A stretch of 64,000 nucleotides of DNA from Myroides odoratus. GTDB taxonomy: Bacteria; Bacteroidota; Bacteroidia; Flavobacteriales; Flavobacteriaceae. The stretch lies in NCBI RefSeq assembly GCF_001549985.1, contig NZ_LROZ01000010.1:1-64000 (forward strand), written 5' to 3'. The notes under the pieces are model-generated. The model had not been told where the DNA came from and searched no databases. It saw only the letters and a list, made by a program, of their open reading frames with translations. Below are positions 16,066 to 24,435 of this stretch, piece by piece (within the stretch, counting starts at the first letter, position 1; every line of letters begins with the position of its first letter). The position numbers and the translations under genes were made by a program.

Positions 16066-17402
16066 TATAATAATCCTTTGACTTGTTGAAGTGTATAATA
16101 GTGGTAAAGGCTATCTAACTTAGCCGCTTCTAATTCAAATTGTGTTTGCAAATGCTGTAAATTCGCATCTAATAAATCAGTAAGTAAAGCCAACTTATTG
16201 AAGTAGGTCTGTTTCATGATACGGGCATTCTCCGCTGCTTGGGTACTGTTCTTTGTACAAACTTCTATTTGTACTAAAGATTCAGTATAGCGCAAATAGG
16301 CTTCTTGTACCTCTTGTTTTATCTGATCTTGTACATAGTGATGTTGTATTTCTTCTTTTTCGTGTTCTAAAGCACGACTGCGTACTTTATGCGTATTGTG
16401 ATACAGAGCGGAAATAGGAATGGATACTTGTACGCCAAGGGTTCCTAAACTATACCAACTGGGGTTATAAGGGTATAAAAAGATTTGCGGATTGGCCATG
16501 GTAAAATTCCCTATTAGTCCTATACTGGGTTTATTTTGCGCTTTTACTTTCTTTTGCTCAATTGCACTAAGGGCTAAATCTGTGGTTGACAATACTTGTT
16601 TATGAGCATGTACAAAGGCAATCTCTAGCGCCTCTTCATAGGATTCTAAAGGCAAAATTGCTGTTGAGCAGGCTACTGGTTTGATAAAGTCTGTATCCTT
16701 GCGTCCTAGGAGTAGCACTAATTTTTGATTTTCAATTAGAATGTCATTTTCTATCTGTACCAATGTCATTTCGCGCTTAGATACTTCCATCGTAGCGCGT
16801 AGTACATCACTTTTAAGGATAACGCCATGTGCATAGCGCTTTTTTACTTCGGCTAATTGCTCTTGTTGATCAGCAATATCGTGCTGAATAACAGTTTTAA
16901 AACGCAAGACTTTAGCTAGTGTCAAATAATGTTTCGCAGTCTCTAGGCGAACTTCTGACTGAGATAATTCGGCCATAACGGCTGTTTTTTGCTCTTGGGT
17001 TTTGCGGGTTGCTATTTCTAAATTCTGACGGTTTCCACTGTAGAGGTTGAGATACATCGAAACTCCTGTATGATAAAGCGTATGAATAACCTCATGCTGT
17101 TCAGGCTTGTTGAATATGCCATCCGAATACACGGGAATGTTACTGGCCTTTTCTACTCTTGCTATACCATTAAATACAGGGTATCTTCCCATTTCAGCAT
17201 CTTTTGTGTTTTCTCTGCTGATCTGCTGTGCTTTGTTGTGGAGTAAGGCTTGCTTACTTTGGACGTCCGTTTGTTGCCAAACGTCAGATAAAGTTAGATT
17301 GATGGTGTCTTTTTGAACCATTGACGGGGTAGTGATTTGACCATAGCCTATCAAAGTACTACAGGCAAACACAGGAAATAGAAATTGACTTCCGAGATTC
17401 AT
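16065..17402 (-). CDS. TolC-family outer-membrane efflux protein
   Basis: 445 residues with a signal peptide and the two repeated long-helix blocks of TolC-type channels (about 60-240 and 260-440), rich in Ala, Gln and Glu. First gene of a three-gene exporter operon. Its start lies 130 bp from a divergently transcribed AraC regulator. It forms the outer-membrane duct for the EmrA-like adaptor and MFS pump encoded next. Confidence 0.9.
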   Translation of the reverse strand: MNLGSQFLFPVFACSTLIGYGQITTPSMVQKDTINLTLSDVWQQTDVQSKQALLHNKAQQISRENTKDAEMGRYPVFNGIARVEKASNIPVYSDGIFNKPEQHEVIHTLYHTGVSMYLNLYSGNRQNLEIATRKTQEQKTAVMAELSQSEVRLETAKHYLTLAKVLRFKTVIQHDIADQQEQLAEVKKRYAHGVILKSDVLRATMEVSKREMTLVQIENDILIENQKLVLLLGRKDTDFIKPVACSTAILPLESYEEALEIAFVHAHKQVLSTTDLALSAIEQKKVKAQNKPSIGLIGNFTMANPQIFLYPYNPSWYSLGTLGVQVSIPISALYHNTHKVRSRALEHEKEEIQHHYVQDQIKQEVQEAYLRYTESLVQIEVCTKNSTQAAENARIMKQTYFNKLALLTDLLDANLQHLQTQFELEAAKLDSLYHYYTLQQVKGLL

Positions 17403-17421
17403 ATACGATTTTTAAACGGCG

Positions 17422-17519
17422 CAAAAATAAAGGGAGTACACTATATCTTGTACTTCGAAAATAGTCAACCTTTTATTGAAACCAGACAAAAATCATTGCT
17501 ACTTTTGTACTTCAAAATA
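17422..17519. promoter_or_regulatory. Divergent promoters with a repeated TTGTACTTC site
   Basis: TATTTTTG (minus strand, 17422-17429) is a -7-like box for the efflux operon, and TACTTTTG (17500-17507) one for the regulator. TTGTACTTCGAAAATA (from 17448) and TTGTACTTCAAAATAA (from 17505) are near-identical direct repeats 57 bp apart, one in each promoter. They are candidate binding sites of the AraC protein. Confidence 0.55.
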
Positions 17520-17532
17520 AGTAAAAGAACCC

Positions 17533-18321
17533 ATGAGAATCATTGATTCCTTAGATTTTATAGATACGGTCCAAGATGGTGTATTTGTAACACATGAAAA
17601 ATCAGATAAACGCTATCCCCTACACCAACATCAAAAGGGACAATTAACCTATGTAGAGGGAGGAATTACATATGTTACTGTAGATAATATTACCTATGTG
17701 GTTCCGGCTAAATATTTCTTCTGGATACCGAAGGGAGTTCCCCATATACTCAAACTGAGTCACTCAGCTACTGTATTGCGTTCGCTCTATTTTTATACCC
17801 AGGATGATGCCAAGCATCCTTTTTACGCTGAACTTGGCATCTACGCAGCTTCTGATTTGGTCGTGGAAATGATTGCCTATACGGAGTGTTGGCACAATCA
17901 GATGGTAAACCCTCAAACACCAAACTTTGAGTTCTTACAAGCATTAAAAAATATACTTCCCTCTTCTATAAATAAGAATATGCAGTTACAGCTGCCATCT
18001 AGCGATCATCCTCGTATCATTAAAATAACAGATTACTTGGACGTACACTTTGGCAAGCAATTAACCTTAGCAGCGATTAGTGATAAATTTAATCTTAGTG
18101 AACGTTCAGTTTCTCGCTTATTTCAAGCAGAACTTCAGATTTCGTTCTTGCAGTATTTAAAAACAGTACGTATCGTAAAAGCCATTGAATTGTTGGTAAA
18201 AACAGAACATTCTATTAGTGAAATTGCCAATACGGTAGGATATGTAACACTAGGATCATTTAGCAATGCTTTTCAGGAATATACAGGAGTACGCCCCCTT
18301 GAAATGCGACAAAAGAGATAA
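17533..18321 (+). CDS. AraC-family regulator of the divergent efflux operon
   Basis: 262 residues: an N-terminal cupin sensing domain (about 15-100; HQKGQLTYVEGG and FFWIPKGVPHIL are typical) and a C-terminal AraC domain (about 160-262) with LTLAAISDKFNLSERSVSRLF and a tail GVRPLEMRQKR. Cupin-AraC proteins next to MFS exporters usually sense the exported compound. The gene is divergent from the tolC-emrA-mfs operon. Confidence 0.9.
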   Translation: MRIIDSLDFIDTVQDGVFVTHEKSDKRYPLHQHQKGQLTYVEGGITYVTVDNITYVVPAKYFFWIPKGVPHILKLSHSATVLRSLYFYTQDDAKHPFYAELGIYAASDLVVEMIAYTECWHNQMVNPQTPNFEFLQALKNILPSSINKNMQLQLPSSDHPRIIKITDYLDVHFGKQLTLAAISDKFNLSERSVSRLFQAELQISFLQYLKTVRIVKAIELLVKTEHSISEIANTVGYVTLGSFSNAFQEYTGVRPLEMRQKR

Positions 18322-18377
18322 GATGATTTCCTAATTCGCTGACTTGAAATTTATCTGCTGGTTGATACTGGAGATTT

Positions 18378-19412
18378 TTACCTTTCTTCTGTCGATTGGA
18401 TTATAAAATCTGATAAATCAGAAAGGGCTTCTGCTGTATAGGCTTTGCGTCCCATACAGATAAATAATCCCTTTTTCCATGCTGGCCACTGTGAAGTCAA
18501 TTGATAGTTAAAATAAGCAGCCTTGAGCAAACCATGTGTACTTTGGGGGTATACTTTTATTGTTGAACTATAATTTTTTCGTCCTTTTGTTATTTCACGG
18601 TATTTTTGAGCATTGTCTTCCGCTGGAACATTGAGATCTTCTTCTCCCCATAAGGCCAATAAGGGGCCTTTCATGGTAAGAAGATCCTCTGTTGCATCTG
18701 CTTTTAAATTTCGAGCAACAAATAAAAAACGATCTTTTTCTATACCCGATTGTTCAATAGTATGTGCAGTAAAATTGCTAAATAAGGCGCTGTCGTTTTT
18801 TCTTATGGAATCAAGTTTGTTAGCGATGAGGTCTTGAGAATATCCTTCTTTTTCTAGGCGTATTTTGGTAAAATAATCGCCTTGATCTAACCAGTTTACT
18901 GCACCTCCAATAATAATTGAAAAAGCTGGATTCGTTAGGGTGCTTGCTTTAGGAATCACCCATCCAGCTTGTGAGAAACCTAAATACCCCATTTTATCAG
19001 GAGCAAAACCAACATTGCTAGACAAAAAGTCAAAGGCATCTTTTGCTTCAATTGCTCGATCTTCAATGGATTGATTAAGCCAATTCCCCTTACTCGCTCC
19101 TACTCCTTTTTTATCCCAAGAAAATACAGCAATTCCTTCTTCTACAAGATAGTTAATGAGGGGTAGATATCCTTTATTTGAGGTTCGATCTTGAGGACCA
19201 TCCCCATGAATCAGTAGCACTACAGGAGTCTGCTTGCTGATACCATGCTCAGGTATAAATAAAGTAGCCGAGAGTTCTTCTCCTTTTGATTCAAATACGC
19301 AGTCTTGATGTTGCATTCTATCAAGCTCAAAATCACTGCTACCAATAACAAAAAAGTAACCAATAACAACGAATAAAAGTAGAAAAAGTAAAAAACCGAT
19401 ATTCCAACGCAT
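18378..19412 (-). CDS. Alpha/beta hydrolase, membrane-anchored or secreted
   Basis: 344 residues with an N-terminal hydrophobic segment (about 4-24) that is either an uncleaved anchor or a signal sequence. The fold is shown by VVLLIHGDGPQDRTSNKGY (oxyanion region), the nucleophile elbow GYLGFSQAGW (Ser in GFSQAG, about 150), an acid in LWGEEDLNVP and the catalytic His in YPQSTHGLL. Relatives are annotated as acyl-CoA thioester hydrolase/bile acid-CoA-like or dienelactone-type hydrolases. The true substrate is unknown. It stands alone on the minus strand. Confidence 0.88.
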   Translation of the reverse strand: MRWNIGFLLFLLLFVVIGYFFVIGSSDFELDRMQHQDCVFESKGEELSATLFIPEHGISKQTPVVLLIHGDGPQDRTSNKGYLPLINYLVEEGIAVFSWDKKGVGASKGNWLNQSIEDRAIEAKDAFDFLSSNVGFAPDKMGYLGFSQAGWVIPKASTLTNPAFSIIIGGAVNWLDQGDYFTKIRLEKEGYSQDLIANKLDSIRKNDSALFSNFTAHTIEQSGIEKDRFLFVARNLKADATEDLLTMKGPLLALWGEEDLNVPAEDNAQKYREITKGRKNYSSTIKVYPQSTHGLLKAAYFNYQLTSQWPAWKKGLFICMGRKAYTAEALSDLSDFIIQSTEER

Positions 19413-19721
19413 AACAAATAACTTTAAATCTAGTGCTAGGTTGATAAAAGTAAAGTTTTTTTACCTCTCTTTATGATTTTTGAAAATAAATTCAAATCAA
19501 AAAATGAGGCAGGTACTTTACGTTCAAGATGAGGTAACTCTTTACTAGATGTTTCATTCACAAACGGGTGATTCAAAAAAAGACAGCAAATTAACGGTCA
19601 TTTTTTTGTGTTTTTTATACTTTTGCAACGATTTCGTAGGAAAAGAGATGTAGACCTACTGCTGCCGTTCTTGTAGTGAGGATAGACAGGTAAAACTAAA
19701 CTACCATTATATTCAGTATAG
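19413..19721. other. Intergenic region upstream of the ClC gene
   Basis: About 310 bp between divergent genes. A TACTTTTG box (19618-19625) may be the ClC promoter and would leave a ~95-nt leader containing a GTAGG/CCTAC stem. I compared this leader with the fluoride-riboswitch consensus from memory and saw no match. Confidence 0.4.
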
Positions 19722-21002
19722 ATGAAAAGAAAGCAAATTGCCAATCAGCATGTATTTAAATTAATCCTAGCTTCTGCTCTTGTAAGTATAAGCAGTTTAA
19801 TTTTAGTTTTTATTACCCAACAACTAACGGAAAAGGCAGAACACCTCATTTTTGAAACCGTATCTGAAACACAAAAATTGCTGTTTATTCTCCTTCCTAC
19901 CCTTGGAATAACTGCGATTTACTTTTTGCGAAAACTAGTATTTAAAGGGCGTAAGAATAAGGGAATTACTGAAATATACAAAACATTAGACCAACGCAAA
20001 GATCACCTCCCTCTATTTAAAATACCTTCTCACTTAATTAATGGCTTTTTAACGGTATCTACTGGAGGATCTACAGGTATAGAAGTATCTTCTGTCGTTG
20101 CCACCGCAACGGTAGGAAATAGGATTCACACGAAGCATTTCTCGGCAAATAAATATAAAAAAGAATTAATTTGTGCTGGAGTTACAGCGGGTGTTGCTTT
20201 ATTGTTTGGTAGCCCTTTGGCGGGTTTACTCTTTGCTTTAGAAGTGATTGCAAGAAAGACCAGTAAAACGTTATTCATCAGTTGTGGTACTTCTGCCTTG
20301 TTGTCTTTGGCCTTCATCTTATACTTTAACTACGAACCTCTATTGCCCTTTCAAATAACTACTTGGAATGAATATGCAATTCCTTTGTTTTTAGTGCTGA
20401 GTGTATTGTGCGGACTTTTATCCGTTTACTTTACCTTATTGGTTACTCGCATGAAAAAGTTATTTGGAAATATTAATAACAATTTCTTACGTGTTAATCT
20501 GGGAGCTATTTCTGTAGGGATTTTTATTTTTCTATTTCCAGTGTTGTATGGAGATAGTTATCACGGATTAAAAGAGATTCTCAATCCAACGCATGTTATA
20601 ACCTTATATAGCTTAGCCTTTTTAATGCTACTGAAACCTTTAGCTGCTGCTTTAACTTTAGGGGCAGGTGGAGATGGTGGAGTATTTGCACCTAGTATTG
20701 TAGCTGGTGCTTTCTTAGGCGTTTTATTTGCTCATATTTGCAATGCTCAATTCGGACTAACACTTATCCCGCTTAACTTCGCTCTAGTAGGTGCCGCAGC
20801 GACCTTATCTGCTTCTATTTATGCACCATTAACGGCTTTGATTTTGGTCTGTAACTTAGTGCCGAATGGATATCAACTGTTCATTCCCTTGTTATTGGGA
20901 AGTTTTACAGCTAAATATTTTGCAAAACGCATCTTGCCTTATAACGTTTATACGTATGATTTTTATCTAGCCGAAAAAGAAGCTAATCTAGCTGCAAAAT
21001 AG
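19722..21002 (+). CDS. ClC-family anion channel or transporter
   Basis: 426 residues with about ten or more membrane segments. The third ClC signature is intact (GAGGDGGVFAPSIVAG, about 312-327), but the first two are altered. GSGIPE is replaced by KGITEI (about 80), and GREGP by GIEVS within STGGSTGIEVSSVVA (about 114-128). The position of the gating glutamate is kept. Without the usual selectivity residues the ion (chloride or another anion) cannot be assigned. The stop codon is three bases from that of the convergent HPP-family gene. Confidence 0.88.
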   Translation: MKRKQIANQHVFKLILASALVSISSLILVFITQQLTEKAEHLIFETVSETQKLLFILLPTLGITAIYFLRKLVFKGRKNKGITEIYKTLDQRKDHLPLFKIPSHLINGFLTVSTGGSTGIEVSSVVATATVGNRIHTKHFSANKYKKELICAGVTAGVALLFGSPLAGLLFALEVIARKTSKTLFISCGTSALLSLAFILYFNYEPLLPFQITTWNEYAIPLFLVLSVLCGLLSVYFTLLVTRMKKLFGNINNNFLRVNLGAISVGIFIFLFPVLYGDSYHGLKEILNPTHVITLYSLAFLMLLKPLAAALTLGAGGDGGVFAPSIVAGAFLGVLFAHICNAQFGLTLIPLNFALVGAAATLSASIYAPLTALILVCNLVPNGYQLFIPLLLGSFTAKYFAKRILPYNVYTYDFYLAEKEANLAAK

Positions 21003-21005
21003 CGT

Positions 21006-21596
21006 TTATTTAGGTCTTTTTCTTCTTCTTACTTTATGTAGGAGGATAAATGATCGAACGGGATATTGTCGTTTGTGCGGAATATTGTTGAAAATAAGCG
21101 CGGCAATGAACAAAATAGTCACACCTGTAATCACGGGCGAAACTACATATTCATATCCAAGGTTGGTAATACTACTCCCACCAGTAACAGCAATCAAAGC
21201 GGTTGCACCTCCAGGGGGATGAAGCGCCTTGGCCATCTGCATGCCAATAATGGATAAGGAAACAGCTAAAGGAGCTGCTACCCAAATATAATGGCCTAGT
21301 AGTTTATAAATGGTCACCCCAATCAGGGCTGAAATAATATGACCTAAGAATAAGTTTTTGGGTTGTGCTAAAGGACTTCCAATTGCACCATAAATCAAGA
21401 CACAACTCGCCCCAAAAGACCCAATCAAAAGCGTCAGATCGTATTGTGAAAAAGCTTCAAAATGAAGATAACAAATGGTACCTAAACCAATAAATGAGCC
21501 TATAAAAGCCCAAAAGTGTTCTTTAAAATCAACTAGTGTTTCTTTGTACAGCAAATAACGAGTTCTGCGGTACATTTTGTTTTTTTTTATGGACAT
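21006..21596 (-). CDS. HPP-family membrane protein
   Basis: 196 residues with about four or five membrane segments and the family signature ALHPPGGATAL (HPP at 126-128). HPP proteins have been linked to nitrite transport in plastids and cyanobacteria; the role in Bacteroidota is unproven. The gene is convergent with the ClC gene with a 3-bp gap, so the two messages overlap at their ends. An internal Met at residue 8 is an alternative start. Confidence 0.88.
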   Translation of the reverse strand: MSIKKNKMYRRTRYLLYKETLVDFKEHFWAFIGSFIGLGTICYLHFEAFSQYDLTLLIGSFGASCVLIYGAIGSPLAQPKNLFLGHIISALIGVTIYKLLGHYIWVAAPLAVSLSIIGMQMAKALHPPGGATALIAVTGGSSITNLGYEYVVSPVITGVTILFIAALIFNNIPHKRQYPVRSFILLHKVRRRKRPK

Positions 21597-21679
21597 TTTG
21601 CTCTACCTCTGTTGGATTGCAAATATATTATATCTAGTAAAGATAAGATTCTAGTTTTACCTTTATTTAAATAAAAAAA

Positions 21680-21717
21680 TTGTACAACCTACTCCTCGAT
21701 GAGTTGTTGTACAATTT
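21680..21717 (-). terminator. Intrinsic terminator of the zinc-ribbon gene
   Basis: TTGTACAAC (21680-21688) pairs with the GTTGTTGTACAA arm, with a two-base bulge. On the minus strand the stem is followed by a run of seven T, 66 bp after the stop at 21783. Confidence 0.8.
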
Positions 21718-21782
21718 GATGTGATTCTTACTCGTTTGCTGTATAACTATACTATAGCACTTTCTTTATCCGGTTCGCCTAT

Positions 21783-22868
21783 CTAGTTTTTAGAAATAAG
21801 GATAACAAATAGAACAATAAGAATAATAGCAAGCACAGTAGCGCATCCAATTTTCCAAGCACTATAGGGTTGTTCACCTGTGATTTTACCTGTTACTCCA
21901 TTGACATAATAGGTGTATTGTTTGTTTTTATAGGAAAACGAACTGACGTATAGAGGTAAAAGAATATGTTTAAATGTAATTTGTGATAAATCGGTGTTTA
22001 CTTGATGGATGCGTTGTTGATCTCCGCCAATATGCCTGCGCACGCGTTCTCTCTCTTGTTCAGACACGATACGCTTCGCCACATCATAGGCTTCTTTGAT
22101 ATCGATTTGGTACTTCTCTGTAATAAATCCTTTGAGGTAATCGGCTTTAATCGGCTGTATGGCTTTAGGATTCCAACTAGAAGATAAAGATTGCAATAAA
22201 TCCGATTTGAGGGTTTTATTTCCAGAAATGAGGATGTCATCGTAAAAATGCGTGACTGTCCCTCTTACATTGGTCCACGAAATACGGCGTTCTCTTCTTT
22301 TATTTTCTCCACTACCCACAGTTACATAATAGGCATCTCCACGCTCGCCTTTATACTGCGTATAGGTTTGCATATCGTAGGTCCAGAAAGGAACATAGAC
22401 CCCACTTAAATGCTCAGCGGCAAATAAACCTCGTTGTATTTTGTTTGGAGCAAACCAAAGCCCTTTAATCCAACCTTGTAACAATCCTGCAACCTGACTT
22501 TTATCAACGACAAAAGGAGCAATATACTCGGGTTGAATATAGCGTTCTTCGTGTATGTTTCGCTCTACGAACGGAGTCGAACAGTAAGGGCAACGCATGG
22601 ATTTGACCTGTTCGTTTACAGTAGATTGCGCATGACAGGTGTTGCATTCTACAACTTTAGTCATTGTAAAGTTCTCTTTCTCATAGTTTTGCATAAAACC
22701 TAAGAAATCACGTTCCTGTATTAGATTGCTTCCTTTTTCGATACTCTTTTTACTGCCACAATATTCACATACCAGTGCACTTGAACTGGGTTGATACGTC
22801 ATAGGCGCACCACATGTGTCACAAGAGGTGGATTCAGCGGTATTGCGTTTTATTTCTTCTGATGTCAC
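21783..22868 (-). CDS. Zinc-ribbon membrane protein (YdjG-like), partner of the SPFH protein
   Basis: 361 residues from a GTG at 22868; no ATG is available nearby. Two zinc ribbons are visible, CDTCG...CEYCG (about 16-38) and CNTCH...CPYCS (about 75-97), then a beta-rich region, and a single C-terminal membrane segment (about 335-357). Similar proteins are sometimes mislabelled as PriA helicase. In Bacillus subtilis a zinc-ribbon protein (YdjG) works with the SPFH protein YdjI in membrane stress and PspA recruitment. Here an SPFH gene lies just upstream on the same strand, so an equivalent module is likely. Confidence 0.8.
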   Translation of the reverse strand: MTSEEIKRNTAESTSCDTCGAPMTYQPSSSALVCEYCGSKKSIEKGSNLIQERDFLGFMQNYEKENFTMTKVVECNTCHAQSTVNEQVKSMRCPYCSTPFVERNIHEERYIQPEYIAPFVVDKSQVAGLLQGWIKGLWFAPNKIQRGLFAAEHLSGVYVPFWTYDMQTYTQYKGERGDAYYVTVGSGENKRRERRISWTNVRGTVTHFYDDILISGNKTLKSDLLQSLSSSWNPKAIQPIKADYLKGFITEKYQIDIKEAYDVAKRIVSEQERERVRRHIGGDQQRIHQVNTDLSQITFKHILLPLYVSSFSYKNKQYTYYVNGVTGKITGEQPYSAWKIGCATVLAIILIVLFVILISKN

Positions 22869-22960
22869 TACAATAGGAATTAAAAAATATTTAGTGCAGG
22901 TGCTATCGCATCGGATTTGACCTGTTGCTAGATGAAAGTTGGTACATCTATTTGTGAAAG

Positions 22961-23000
22961 AAGCTACTAGAGATTAGATTCAATAGTCTCTAGTAGCTTT
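22961..23000 (-). terminator. Stem-loop between the SPFH and zinc-ribbon genes
   Basis: AAGCTACTAGAGA (22961-22973) pairs perfectly with TCTCTAGTAGCTT (22987-22999), a 13-bp stem. The T-run is poor on both strands, so it may trim or partly terminate the SPFH message. Confidence 0.6.
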
Positions 23001-23007
23001 ATCCTGT

Positions 23008-24123
23008 TTATACCTGAGGTAAAGGTGGTGGTGTTTGTGTCCATAAGACATTCAAATCGCTTTGATTTCCAGCCTTATCCCAAGCACTCATTCCATTTTT
23101 CCAAACTAAAGTTTCGCGGTTTACCTGTCCTTGAACGGCCATTTGTTTTAACTGTTCTAAATCAATTGGCCCTGTTTGTTGACCATTAAGGGCAACAAAA
23201 TAGTGAACAAGCGCTGCTTGAGGTATTGGCGGAGGGGTACTGGCTTGAGGTGCTTGTGCAGCAGCCTGACTTTGTGCCATCGCTTGCCCAAACTGATTAG
23301 CCATCGCAAAACCAGCACCCATCCCTACTCCTGCTCCTGCTACTCCTGAAGGGTTATTCGCTGCAGCTTCCATTGCTTTAGCCGCTTTCATTTGAGTTAA
23401 TTTATTTAAATCGACATGGTTTAATCGACTAAGTTCAAAAATCTCCTTCTTCACTTCTTCTGGCATCGATATATTCTCAATCAAGAATTTTGTTACGTCC
23501 ATTCCATAGACATAAAAATCATCTTTCATATAAGAGAAAATCGCTGTAGATAACTCGTTGAGATTTGCTGCATAATTTTCAATCGGAAGATTGGCTTCTC
23601 CAATAGAATCTGTAAAGCGCGTAACAATAACACTTCTCAATTGATCGGTTATGTGTTCCGTTGTAAACGTTCCTGTTGTTCCAACAATCTCGCGAATAAA
23701 TTGACCTGCATCCGCAATTTTAAAGGTATACGTACCAAAAGCACGTACCTCAATCATGCCAAAGCGATTGTCATTTAGAATGATTGGATTTTTTGTTCCC
23801 CAACGTTGATCAATAAATGTTTTGGTATTGACAAAGTAAACTTCCGCTTTAAATGGACTATTAAAACCATATTTCCACCCTTTTAGCGTTGCTAAAATGG
23901 GTAAGTTTTGTGTATTCAAGGTATAAGTCCCTGGACGAAAAACATCGGCTAATTGTCCTTCATTAATAAATACTGCCATTTGTCCTTCGCGAACAACGAG
24001 CTTCGCATTGTTCTTGATTTCATTTTGAAAACGCTCAAAACGATGTACAATAGTATTTTGCGTCGGATCTAAGAATTCAATGATATCAATGAATTCATTC
24101 GTTAGTCTTTTAAAAAAGTTCAT
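23008..24123 (-). CDS. SPFH/YdjI-like protein with C-terminal GYF_2 domain
   Basis: 371 residues. An SPFH (band-7-like) domain covers about residues 30-245 (FNSPFKAEVYFVNTKTF, RAFGTYTFKIADAGQF). An Ala/Gln-rich linker with Gly-rich helix follows (about 250-300, with ASTPPPIPQ), then a GYF_2 domain (about 305-360) with YFVALNGQQTGPIDLEQL and TLVWKNGMSAWDKA. GYF domains bind proline-rich peptides, and this protein itself ends in TPPPLPQV, so self-association is possible. It probably forms a membrane-associated scaffold with the zinc-ribbon protein encoded next. Confidence 0.88.
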   Translation of the reverse strand: MNFFKRLTNEFIDIIEFLDPTQNTIVHRFERFQNEIKNNAKLVVREGQMAVFINEGQLADVFRPGTYTLNTQNLPILATLKGWKYGFNSPFKAEVYFVNTKTFIDQRWGTKNPIILNDNRFGMIEVRAFGTYTFKIADAGQFIREIVGTTGTFTTEHITDQLRSVIVTRFTDSIGEANLPIENYAANLNELSTAIFSYMKDDFYVYGMDVTKFLIENISMPEEVKKEIFELSRLNHVDLNKLTQMKAAKAMEAAANNPSGVAGAGVGMGAGFAMANQFGQAMAQSQAAAQAPQASTPPPIPQAALVHYFVALNGQQTGPIDLEQLKQMAVQGQVNRETLVWKNGMSAWDKAGNQSDLNVLWTQTPPPLPQV

Positions 24124-24435
24124 ATCTTCTCTTTTTCTGCGATTCGTTTATTGAGTAAATATAACAGATTTCTCTCAATTTATAAACGAAGTAATCCTCA
24201 AAAGAAGTTTTAGAATGGATCATAGGACGACATCCAAGCTAGCATTGCAAAAAAAGAAAAAAATCATTTGTACAATTTCATTTTAGTTTAGAAAAAAAAG
24301 AATTTTAGGTACAAAAAATAGGGAATATTTTGATTTGTTAAATTAAAGAACTATTTGTATTAATTTTATTTTAAGCGGAGTTAAATACAAAATATTTGAT
24401 TAATTTTAAGTAAATATTTATAATAAAACCAAAAA
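24124..24435. other. Divergent AT-rich promoter region of SPFH and oleate hydratase genes
   Basis: About 310 bp with long A and T runs and no open frame. Promoters for both flanking genes must lie here, but I could not place boxes reliably. Confidence 0.4.

Noticed and set aside
19626..19721. Possible fluoride riboswitch before the ClC gene
   Set aside because: The leader does not match the crcB-motif consensus I know, and the ClC protein itself lacks features that would single it out as a fluoride transporter.
21783..22868. PriA-helicase annotation for the zinc-ribbon protein
   Set aside because: There are no helicase motifs; only the zinc ribbons resemble PriA. A YdjG-like membrane protein fits better.
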